DNA of 64,000 nt from Ditylenchus dipsaci (lineage: Eukaryota > Nematoda > Chromadorea > Rhabditida > Anguinidae): positions 124,001 through 188,000 of the forward strand of contig SADC01000348.1 of the NCBI GenBank assembly GCA_004194705.1. The letters are read 5' to 3'. Shown here in pieces: positions 54,783-64,000 of the stretch. The position numbers were made by a program, and so were the translations under genes. Every line of letters begins with the position of its first letter. The stretch's first letter is position 1. A model generated the notes under the pieces. The model ran no database searches, was not told the origin of the DNA, and saw only the letters and a program-made list of their open reading frames with translations.

Positions 54783-56840
54783 ATGGTGTTAATTACAGCT
54801 ACTATATTATTCGCTCTATTGTCAGTAAATCGAGCTGCTTTAATAGACGAGCTAGAGACCAAAGTGAAAGTCTTTAGTACTGAGCAAAGACGGTTAGAAT
54901 CATACAAAAATATTAGAATATTTTTCACTTTAGCCGAAATTTTTTCTACGAGTATTGACGAACATCTAGAGGAATAACTACTTTTCTAAAAGTTCACAAT
55001 GAAGGTTTAAAATTGCATGAAGAAATTGAATCTGTTTGTGTTTACTTCAATATAATCTGTTATGCAAAAAAAATCTACCTAAAATATGTTATTACATTTA
55101 TATTAAGCAAAAATACAAAAGAATTTCCACACGAACTTTATTTAAGAAATTTAAGTCAAGCAACTGAACAAAAACATCAAAACGTTTTAAATCAAACTGA
55201 ACAGTTGACCAGCAATGAATGGTCTACAAAAATGGAAAGCGAATTTGTCAATGCAAAACTGCTACTGCAATACTACAAATTGTTGGCTGAAGTTATCGAA
55301 AAACCAACAGAGAGACCATTCTGGTTTATTTTAGAGTAAGTATTTTTTTCACTTTTAATCAGAACCGGTTCGTTTCAAAACCTCTGCGGGCCGGGCTAGT
55401 ATGTTAAAGACCGGAAAACTGTTGACTACGTGAAGTCTTTGGGAAACATAAAAAATGCCATGCAAAATTTTTTCGGATGTTTTTTTTTGGTTTCACAATA
55501 AAAAAAATCCAAACTACAAAGCCTTCACAGTTTTTCAAAGATGATATTCACAGCTACAAAATTGTATATTTAGAAAAAAATGAACACAAATTTATGTTGA
55601 TCAAAAAATTCGGAAAAATTCGGTTGATAACCCATTGTGTACTATAAAAACACTGGGAGATTTTTGAATATCCGGTTAAGTTCATTATTTCTTGACGGAT
55701 AATTAAGCGGTTTTAGGTGAATGAGCCTAAAAAGGCGCTCCGTGGTGTCCTCGTTATCAAGTTTGAATTGTAATAATAATTATAACAAACCATAAATTAA
55801 CCGATATACAGCCATGCACTGGTCATTTATTATATTAATAATTATATAATTATAATATTTTTAGGAATTTCACACCCTTCAATAATAACTCAACTGCACT
55901 CAATAGCATACTAAAATGCAAATTACAATTAGATTTTGTGGCGACTAACGCAATATTCAGAGAAGTCGATTATTTCAGGGCTGGTCATGTAAGCCGAAAT
56001 TCTGCAACGAAATTTAGGGTAGCAATGCTTATGCATGGCGATGAAGTTGCTAAAGACGAACAAGAAATGTATAACTTTTTACTCGAAATGCAGAAAATGA
56101 TTCGGGACAAAGAAAGTTTAAATTTCGAAATGCAGCAAGACCAGGAGGAAGGAGGGACTTCATGGGAAGAAATAATGAAAGATTACCTAATAGAAATAAC
56201 TAATTTGTCACTGAAGACTTTTGATTTTTTCTTCGAAAATTACCACAAAATACTTTATACAAGTAACTTAGAAGGCTCTGAAAATGCCATTGAACATGAA
56301 TTTAAAAACCTATGCCTCAAACACGGACAGTCTTTAGAATATTTACTGAGTCAGGTTACTCTTCGAATATCAAACAGTTTGAAGTCTGGTGGTCGTTCAG
56401 ACTTTGATACAAAAGTTTTTTTTAATGAGTTTAGACATCATTTAAACAATTTTCTGGTACAACTAAATCTAGCAGCAGGTCCAGAAAAAATACATATTTA
56501 TTTGATAACAGAATTAAAAAAATTTTCGATGCAACGGAAACAAATGACTGTGAACAAAATCGCTGAATTGAAAAACATCATAATAAATGAAACTAACAAA
56601 GCTTTGAATGAAATCCAAAGTATTGTAAAAAAATCGGCAGAATTTGAAAAGGACTATTCGAAAATTCAGACACAATACAATGAAAAATGTATCATTTGCT
56701 TAGAAAAAAACATTTTTAAAGACTTCAAAGAAATTCCATGCTCACATGTATTTCATGAAAAATGCATAGAAAAGTGGCTTGAAAAACATTTCAATTGTCC
56801 AATGTGTAGATTTGATCTACGAACGGGAATTGAATATTGA
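54783..56840 (+). CDS. RING-H2 protein with N-terminal signal peptide
   Basis: Start ATG at 54783; MVLITATILFALLSVNRAAL is a signal peptide or signal anchor. Coding continues to about 54970, then shifts frame (GGAATAAC; one base seems missing), runs from about 54969 to 55335 (GTAAGT donor), and resumes at 55865-56840 with a perfect phase join. The product would be roughly 500 residues: a lysine/glutamate-rich, probably helical middle and a C-terminal RING-H2 finger (CIICLEKNIF, IPCSHVFHEKCIEKW, CPMC; ligand order C-C-C-H-H-C-C-C). RING-H2 proteins are usually E3 ubiquitin ligases. A signal peptide with a C-terminal RING suggests a secretory-pathway or exported protein. The frame break could be sequencing error or decay. 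It lies 135 nt from the MULE end; intron 1 (529 nt) contains repeat DNA. Confidence 0.7.
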
Positions 56841-57572
56841 AATAAATTGAAACAGATTACTTTATCTATAGCCCAGGAGTCAAGTTAACCTTCACCCTCA
56901 GCATAAATTTAGAACAAGGGGAGGGGTGGATGTGGTTGGTACCAAGGCGTATTTTTGACTTTTTTTTTCTCTGAAATATACCTTACCCTGAACCACCGAA
57001 ACTAAAAAATTTTTGGGATGTTTTTGGTGGTTGTATATGTTTTTGGACAAGCTAGAATTTTTTCTATGTTCTATGTGGTCGAAAGCATCTTTTAGGATAC
57101 TAATGATGGTTTTGGATGGCTCAGGCGGTTTGGACGGTCAAAATTGATTTAGGCTTAGGTTGAGTGGTTTAGAGTAATTACACAATCTGAGACACAATCT
57201 GAATATTTCCAAAAACAATGTAAAAAATGAGACTTGGTCCGCCTGTTGTTGTATATGCATGCTGAAAATCAAGGTTAAAATTAACTGTTGAGGGTCAAGG
57301 TTAATTTACTAAATAAAGTTTGCGATAAATTTTAGCTTTTGATCATTTACAGAATGCTACAAATTTGTTGCTGGTTTTGATTTGGCCATAACGTTTTGAA
57401 TATTTATTCTTTTTACAAGATCTTTTTTCGCTCGACGGAAGATTGTACTGAAAGGTCTAGTCAAAAATAGAATTTTTTATAAATTCATGACCAAACTCAA
57501 ACCGGCAGCAAAATCGCCGCACTCTGCATATCATTTTGATTTTCAAAATAAAGTCACTTTTGTTATTATGTA
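56841..57572. other. No gene seen; GT-rich stretch
   Basis: 57000-57180 is a G/T-biased, loosely repetitive stretch (TTTTTGGTGGTTG, GGTTTTGGATGGCTCAGG), like 10560-10620 and 40615-40735. Otherwise AT-rich. Confidence 0.4.
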
Positions 57573-57708
57573 TCAAGATGATTTCGAACGGTGAAAGTTT
57601 GTCATCCGCTTCAGTCGAGTTTTAATTTTAGAGCTTTCCTTGGGTTCAAGTAGTAATAGTTCCTTAAAGAGGTTGATCAAATGGCCTGCCCCAGCTAAAT
57701 GTTGCAAT
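57573..57708 (-). CDS. Orphan last exon, unrecognised
   Basis: The acceptor (TTTTTGTCTCAG) is followed by 44 codons and TGA. The peptide LQHLAGAGHLINLFKELL...KTRLKRMTNFHRSKSS is helical and basic at the end and looks like a genuine C-terminus. Upstream (57781 and beyond) lies family B repeat DNA, so the gene was truncated or has a very long intron. Function unknown. Confidence 0.35.
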
Positions 57709-57780
57709 CTGAGACAAAAACAAAAAAATATATAACAAAAATTACAATTTAACAAAACGCTACTATAAAAAAGTAAAAAA

Positions 57781-58128
57781 ACTCTGGTATGCATACATTT
57801 TTTCATGCATCCAGAGTCATTTTCGACTGATTTGTGTCTAAGGTATGTGGGTGTGCGCATCTCAACTCCAAGCTCCCTTCATGCATCCAGAGTCACTTTC
57901 GAGTGTGTCTAAGGTATGTGGGTGAGCATATTAACCAGTGTTGTCCATATGATTGTCTGTTCATATGTTGTCCACATCACAGCAAAATGTCGAACTCGTT
58001 ATGTTCTAAGGTATATGGGTGTGCGCATCTCAACTCCAAGCCGTCGAGCCTCCGAAGAGGGCGCCGGGGGCTTGAGCAGGCTTACTAACCTTAGACATGA
58101 TTCCGAGAAATACTCTTTATCATAAAAT
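57781..58128 (+). repeat. Stem-loop repeat family B, rearranged copies
   Basis: Three partial copies in tandem: 57781-57870, about 57880-57925 and 58006-58128. Each contains GTCTAAGGTATGTGGGTG-type or GGTATATGGGTGTGCGC arms; the last has the GC loop and the return arm (TAACCTTAGACATG). Confidence 0.65.
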
Positions 58129-59480
58129 GCATAAAGCGTTTTTTTTTCACTTCGAACCGAACGTTCGAAAATTTCGAACGTTTGACAACCCTAGTTTAGA
58201 CGTAAAAATTCGGTATTTTATAATACCGAGTCCCAAAGACAGGACAAAGCTTCAAATGAAAGACGTTGCCGAGCCCTGCCTGTGGAGTTTTTAATCTGAA
58301 GCAAGAAAATGAAGGTTAATTAAGGTTTCTGTAGAGTCTGAACAAGGAAAATAATTTAGAAAAAAATTATTGGAAAGACTTTAGAAGTAATTATATGTAA
58401 ACAAAAAAAAATTTGCTACGAAAGTCATTATTTTGATCTATAAAGTTAACGACGGCGCTTTAAGACTCCTGTTTAGCTAATGTGTTATGATAAAAACGTA
58501 AAATTTCTGATGTTTTGTATGTTCTAGTCTGTAGTATTTAATTTGTGTTTTTTCAAATTTGTAGTTTTTAATAGCTATCATTTATGTGTGTGTGAATAAT
58601 AATTTTCAGTAAATTCTTGCAAGTTTGGGTCTCTTTAGTTATTTTTCTGTTTTTACACAATAAATGTTTTCGGTGTTTTTTAAATTATTTTTAAAATCCA
58701 TCAATTCGGCTGTTTCCCAGTTTTTACTTTATTTTCGTCTGTGCAAATTTTTTTGTCATATATCTCTTTCGGCTCTATGTGTGTTGGTAACTTTTGGGAA
58801 AAAAAAGTAGCCTTTTGTCTCACTTGTCGATTTTTCGGTTTTTTTTTTCAAATTTGCCTCGGCTTCCTGTGTTGTTTAGGAATTTTACTTTTCTCGAAAT
58901 TTTCGATCACTTAATTTTTTTTGCATTTATCTTCAAATTTGATAAAAAAAATATTTTCGGTGGATGTTATGAACTTTTTTATTTATTTATACACAATAGA
59001 CATTGTCTTTCCCAGAGGAATCGATGGTCTTGCAAGCATATAAATTTTAGTATCTTAGTTTATTTAGTTTATTCTATACTAACGACCAAAAAAACAAAAA
59101 AATCTTAAAAAGCATTTTTAGCAGTGGACATGTCAGGCTGGTATGAAAAACACTCTTTTCAATAACCTCAATTTCTGTCCTACTTCAAGTCTACGTATTT
59201 TTTTGATACTAAACGTGTCGCCCAAATCGATGACCACGTATTGCTTCTTCTTGATATGTTATACGGTAAAAATTAACTTTAAAATTTGTGGTGCCAGAAT
59301 GTGGTGTTATTTCACTGACGCACTTTTTAAATATTAATAAGAAACAAAAACTACAGTAAATTACTATGACACTATGTCAGACTAGATATTTGAAGTGTAA
59401 TTTGTGAATTTTAGGTCAACCGAAACCACCTTATTAAGTGCTTAAAATATTATATTAATATTAAAATAAAAAATAAAATT
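58129..59480. other. No gene seen; hAT end fragment
   Basis: 58155-58194 is an hAT-like right end (ACGTTCGAAAATTTCGAACG, then TTTGACAACCCTAG), with another palindromic subterminal motif. The remainder is AT-rich; short frames have no support. Confidence 0.45.
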
Positions 59481-60208
59481 TAGGGATGCTGAATGGAACA
59501 TCTCCGGAATCTCCGGAAATATTGCCGGAAATATTCGCGGAAATTATTTTGGGAATATTTCAAAATTTTAAAATGTTCTATTGAAAATCAAAATGTTTGC
59601 GTGAAGATTTCATTTTTCTTAGACTTTTCACAGAAGGGACCAGAATTTAAAGTCGGTACGAATTGACGGATAATGAAACCCTCGATTCAATAACTCCGAA
59701 AGACGTTCGCAAGTAGGCAGTTAAATGGGTACAGTCAACTCTTTCCATACGGTAAACTTTTGCTATACATTCAGCTCTCGCTATACAGTCAACTTTCGCT
59801 ACACGGTCAACTTTTTCTTGTCTTTCTCAACCCTTTCTGTTTATACAGTCCACTCTCGATGCAGTGTAGTCTCGATTCAGTATATGTTTTTCTGGTCCAT
59901 GAGCTACACTAAATTCAGAGAAGACTGAACAAAGAAATTATTGGTATAAAAAATTTAAAAAAAAATTACTTTGGTCCCCCAAGCTGATTTGCCTGGGGCG
60001 GGCTTTGGCTCAAGTGAGTGGAGGCTCAGTTTCAATTTATCCTTGCGCTCACATTCTCGAAAAAAATTTCTTTACAGCAACTTTAGTTCCCAGCTTTGTT
60101 CTTCGCATCTGGAAGTGTTTTATGTAAATATTCTCAATTCTTTCCGGAACATTTCAATATTCCCGGAAAACGTTTCCGGAAATATTTTCTGTAATTTCAG
60201 CAACTCTA
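59481..60208. mobile_element. hAT-like element with CCGGAAATATT motifs and a CAGTCAACTCTC array
   Basis: Ends TAGGGATGCTGAA and TTCAGCAACTCTA are imperfect inverted repeats. Clustered CCGGAAATATT motifs lie at both ends (59507-59560, 60140-60195). The middle has an array of CTATACAGTCAACTTTCG units (59728-59885) and a TTTGGTCCCCCAAG segment. Flanks (ATAAAATT/GAAAAATC) only partly match. Confidence 0.55.
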
Positions 60209-60347
60209 GAAAAATCAGTAATTAGGGTATCAAATAAAAATATTTTGACGCTAGTACGATATAACCACATTGCCCCACTGCCTCCTCAAAAAGCTTTAGT
60301 GTCACATTTTTCTTTCAATTCTAAAAAGTATTCTAAACAAAATTTAG

Positions 60348-61859
60348 TTCTGGGATTTCTTATTCATTATAATGCTAGGTTATGGTCTTATTTTGGATTG
60401 GCAAGCGCCATCGATGTGTGGTGGTTATGTGAATGGCTTCGCTAAATACTTTGGATCAAATGGTGGCAATATTGCGGTTAGTGAAGGAACTTCTAATCTC
60501 AATCTTCAAATCAATTTAGATATCCTTTATGGCCTTCAGTGAAGCAGCCCTTATTTACTACATGCTCTACGGACTTTCCTATAGATACTTGACTGTTCGA
60601 ACTGACCCATGGGCTATTGACTTTTTTCTCAAACCATTATCATTTGTATTTCTAAATATCTCGGGTGTTTTATTTAGCCTAGGAGTTGCCATTTCTGTTT
60701 ACTCAGCTGCAGCTAAACCAGAGTTATGTTGTTTAAACAGCTACTTTAATGAATTTTTAACGGAGTTGCTTTTCTGTCCAGAAAGACAAATTCGGAAAGT
60801 TAGTCGGAAACTTTTCTGGAAAACTCTCTAGTTAGCGGTGAGAAATCGGATAGAAATTACAAGGAAATCACGCATGCTACATTCAATGACTGTAGATTTT
60901 TTTTGTATATTTTACGGTTAACATCGTACAGTTATTGATTATATTACAAATGATACAGTCATTTGTAATTGTACAATTTTTCGTATAATTTAAAATATAA
61001 TCGATAACTGCACGTTGATAACTGTAGAACATGTCGTGTATTATACCACAGATTTCAGTTGTCAGCGCACAGTGAAGTTTTATTTCTCTCCATTTTTGGA
61101 AATTTTTCCGCGTTTTCCAATGCATTTCCACATTAATCACGAATAAAAAAACTGGAAATTCCGCTAAACTTTTCCATACAGCGACATTTCTTTTCAGCTT
61201 TTTTTGTACTTTTTTTTTGTTTTTAAGGACTTTGTAAAAGACTTGCCTCTACCGCAATTTGCAGAACAAATTAATGCTGTTAAAAATGGCTCAGTAGCCA
61301 TTAACTTCAATCCTTTTCTGCCAGAAACTCAGCGAATGGCAGCAATTATTGTACTTGTTTTTGTTGTCACCCAAGCATACTCATTATGCTTTGGAATCGC
61401 CACAATGAGAACTATTAAGCAGAATGCAAAGAATTTTTCGAAAAAAACCTTGAAATTACACATTCAGTTCACGGTTTTGCTGGTTGTCCAGGTAAAATTT
61501 TTTAAAATATATCTATTTTCGACCAAAGTCATCAAGTTTAGATCTCAACTCCAATCCTTTTTCTTGTGTTGCCTCTTTTGTACGGCGTCATTCAAATTTT
61601 GAGAATCGAGAGCGTGGAAAAATTACATGTTAATATTGGGATTTTGCTAATGTCTTTTTATGCCGCAAGCAATGCATTCTTAACAATACTCTTCGTGTCA
61701 CCATATAGAAAATTCACATACAAAATGGTGACTTGGCTGACACCTAATGTTTGGATATTTAAAAGCAAAGCCATTGAAAATACAAGGATGGCTCAGGCAA
61801 TTGTGTTTAAGAACAGTAGAATTCCAGCTACTACTCAAGCAACTCATTTTAATAATTAA
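60348..61859 (+). CDS. Seven-transmembrane chemoreceptor, Srh-like
   Basis: Exons 60348-60476, 60520 to about 60720 (donor not resolved), 61228-61491 and 61542-61859. Exon 1 starts at an acceptor, so the N-terminal exon(s) are missing or unrecognised upstream. Features of the nematode Srh group: WDFLFIIMLGYGLIL (TM), a GGYVNGFAKYFG loop, ALIYYMLYGLSYRYLTVRT, FVKDLPLPQF, a hydrophobic IIVLVFVVTQAYSLCFGI helix, then ISTPILFLVLPLLYGVI (TM6), and the TM7 end FLTILFVSPYRKF. Such receptors sit in the plasma membrane of sensory neurons and detect external chemicals; the ligand is not predictable. The 500-nt region between exons 2 and 3 is repeat-like. Confidence 0.7.
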
Positions 61860-62282
61860 AAATAGTAACACATAATAAACACAAATTACAAAATAAAGCT
61901 TTTCGAATGTTTTTTTGTCTTAAGCAGAATTCATAATGTAACAGTCAAGTTTTAAATTTGAAGAGTGATTCTTAAACGCGGATTATGAAACCAGTGTCAG
62001 AATTAACAGTTTTTTACTTTTTGACCATTAAAATTACCTCTCTTAAATTTCTATAACTTTTCACGTAGAACAATTTTTTTTCTTCTCTATTTCATGACTA
62101 AATTATACACAGATAACATATATATACATAGTATAACCCGGTATCACCTCATATATCGCTAATAACGCCATACTATTCGAAAGCGCTGAATTCTTAGCTA
62201 GATTTTGAGCGTATCTATTTTTCTCAACGATTGTTTCGTCCCACAAAAAATCCGATATTAATTGATTTAGTGAATTTTCAGA
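61860..62282. other. 3' flank; no gene seen
   Basis: AATAAA signals follow the receptor stop closely (about 61874 and 61892). The rest is AT-rich. Confidence 0.4.
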
Positions 62283-62389
62283 AAAAATGTGGTTCTAGTC
62301 GGTTATCGGGAGCACCTTTTTTGAAATGTTCCAATTTTAAAAACAATTTTAAAAAGATGCTCTCGATGACCGACTAGAACCAAAAATGC
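62283..62389. repeat. Hairpin
   Basis: GGTTCTAGTCGGTTATCGGG and AGCACCTTTTTT pair with AAAAAAGATGCT and CTCGATGACCGACTAGAACC; the stem is about 35 nt. Probably the core of a small fold-back element. Confidence 0.6.
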
Positions 62390-62989
62390 TTTTTATTTTT
62401 ACTTCTTTCAATAATAATCATTTTTCGAATCGAGGGCTCATTTTAATGCGAGGAAAATCCTGGCTCTTATAAGTATTTATTCGAGAAGAAAGTGTGAAAA
62501 TGCGTCAATTCTTTTAAAATCGGCACATTGTTTGTGACTGAAATTTCAAAAAGGTGCTTCGGCAAGTTTTGGTCTCGAGACACGAAAAATCTGTTATAGC
62601 AGAGTTGTTCAGCTAGAAATTCTGTACCAGCATATACATTTGTTCCAAACCATCTTAGGGTGTCAAACCAATTATTTTTCAAAATTGTCGATATTATTAT
62701 TTGGTGTAAAATATAAGGATTCAAAAAAGAGTAATAAATCAGCGGTTGACTGGGATCAAATCACAGAAAATAGGGCCATATTTGACAATGTGGGGCCCTG
62801 TATTTTTAAAAGCTTTCTAGGTTTATAAACAGTTAGATCAGCGCATGTTTAAACGTACTCAAACATATATTGGACATAATTTCTTTTTAATTTTAAACCT
62901 ACTCAGACCTTGTACCTCTTGTAAAAAACCTTGTGACTTTTTTTGTAAACCCTAAGATGCAACCAGTGTGGTGAAAGTACAAGAATAGC

Positions 62990-63115
62990 TACCCCCACCA
63001 CCACCACCGCCGCTACCAGCAAGTGGGGCAGCCACCGCCACCACTACCAGATGCGGTACCTGCCACCGTCACCGGTGGCCACCGGTGGCTGCCACCACAT
63101 CACACCACTTCCAAA
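62990..63115. repeat. CCACCG-rich repeat
   Basis: (CCACCG)n-like sequence with a palindromic CCACCGGTGGCCACCGGTGG core. Composition resembles the subterminal repeats of the GC-rich hAT families, but no terminus was found. Confidence 0.5.
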
Positions 63116-63433
63116 AACCACGGAAAAGCGCAAAAAAGCAAGATAATAGCAAAAACTCAAAATATCAAGAAGTTAATGCTTTTATTACAGTCGAAAGTTG
63201 AAAATCAAGTTCAAATAAAACGCTGATTATAGTTAAGAAGAACACTTTTTCAGAAGTTCGGGTCTAAACACCCTATATTGACCTAAAATGGACTCAGGAG
63301 TTCGAAAAAAAAATTATTTTTAAGTTCTTGTAAATAAAAATATTGAGTTTTGAGCTTTTTGAAATTTATACCATGCTTTTCACTATGGGACTTTACTAAA
63401 AGAGCCTCTAAATGCATTTCCGATCGAGAGTCT

Positions 63434-63665
63434 CGCTTGGAATTATGTCTGAGGTAAGTGAGTGAGCGCATCTCAAAGGTAAGTGAGTGAGGTAAGTGAG
63501 TGAGCGCATCTCAAACCAACCAAGCCCCCTGCACCCCCTTCGGGGCGCAGGGGGCTTGGTTGCTTGGGGTTGTACACCCACATACCTTAGACGCAAATTA
63601 CTCGGAAGTGACTCTGGACGCATGAAAAAGCATGCATTCCAGAGTCGATTGATGCGGCAGGCCCT
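63434..63665 (-). repeat. Stem-loop repeat family B, copy with duplicated arm
   Basis: The minus strand reads CTCTGGAATGCATG, GTCACTTCCGAGTAATTTGC, GTCTAAGGTATGTGGGTG, the loop GGGGCGCAGGGGGC near its mirror (CCCCTTCGGGGCGCAGGGGG on plus), then GAGATGCGCTCACTCACTTACC. The GGTAAGTGAGTGA segment is repeated three times. Confidence 0.65.
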
Positions 63666-64000
63666 AGTATTCAGCACTATGTTCAAAATTTTCCTTTTTG
63701 TTCAAAATTTGTCCCTTTTTGGTCCGTTTACACCCTAATATGGCCCTTTTAGTCCCTTTAAAAATGGTCAAAAAGGTGATTTTGGGTGTTCATAAAACTC
63801 AATTTTTTAATGACCGGAACTCAAAAATTATACCTTTTTTCAACTCCTATGGCCATTTTTGGTCGATATAGGGTTTTTGGAAACACTTTGAAAAATAAGT
63901 CCATTGTGGGGGGGGGGTGGTTTGGTTGTATATCCAAGTAGCGCATAATTTTTTATAAAAACAATGTTGTTAATAAAACGTACTGTGTTCAATTAAATCT
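63666..64000. other. No gene seen
   Basis: AT-rich, with loosely repeated TTTTTGGTCC segments and a G run (63908-63916) followed by TATATCCAAGTAGCGC, a piece also found near 13110-13155 and at 54695-54710. Confidence 0.4.

Noticed and set aside
58794..59337. Phe-rich plus-strand frames
   Set aside because: T-rich DNA translated; no start context, splice sites or conserved motif.

Overview
The window is eukaryotic. It is AT-rich, its genes are split by many short introns (often 43-60 nt, with GT donors and T-rich TTTAG/TTTCAG acceptors), and they are widely separated. A seven-transmembrane gene at 60.3-61.9 kb resembles the nematode Srh/Str chemoreceptors, so a nematode is the best guess; the species is not identified. 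No rRNA, prokaryotic operon, CRISPR or viral gene was seen, and no reverse transcriptase was noticed. Most of the DNA is made of cut-and-paste transposons and their short non-autonomous derivatives: hAT-like, pogo/Tigger-like, mariner-like and Mutator-like elements plus many long fold-back repeats.

Layout. 0-4.5 kb: repeats with two short orphan exons. 4.5-7.1 kb: an unrecognised multi-exon gene (+). 7.3-7.7 kb: the 3' end of an hAT transposon. 7.8-8.1 kb: a two-exon small secreted cysteine-rich protein (+). 8.1-13.4 kb: a block of fold-back elements. 14.0-18.6 kb: a KDM4-like JmjN/JmjC histone demethylase (+). 17.1-29.5 kb: a head-to-tail pair of about 6.2-kb copies that differ, where I compared them, only in homopolymer lengths. 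26.2-32.1 kb: a minus-strand gene, convergent with KDM4, that resembles NPAT (regulator of histone gene transcription) and ends in an SR-rich tail. 32.3-36.5 kb: hAT insertions, one pair nested, two with perfect 8-bp target duplications. 37.1-39.2 kb: a TPR protein (+). 39.2-42.0 kb: nested transposons including tRNA-derived SINEs. 42-51 kb: repeats and a pogo transposase relic. 51.1-54.6 kb: a nearly intact Mutator-like element with terminal repeats built of short tandem units. 54.8-56.8 kb: a RING-H2 protein with a signal peptide (+). 60.3-61.9 kb: the chemoreceptor (+). The last 2 kb are repeats.

KDM4-like and NPAT-like are both nuclear chromatin/transcription proteins and lie tail to tail. 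The 6.2-kb duplication contains the 3' ends of both, so one full copy of each gene survives at the outer sides and orphan 3' ends lie between them. Several genes are interrupted by single-base frame breaks, mostly at homopolymers; base-calling errors are as likely as real mutations and matter for every gene model here.
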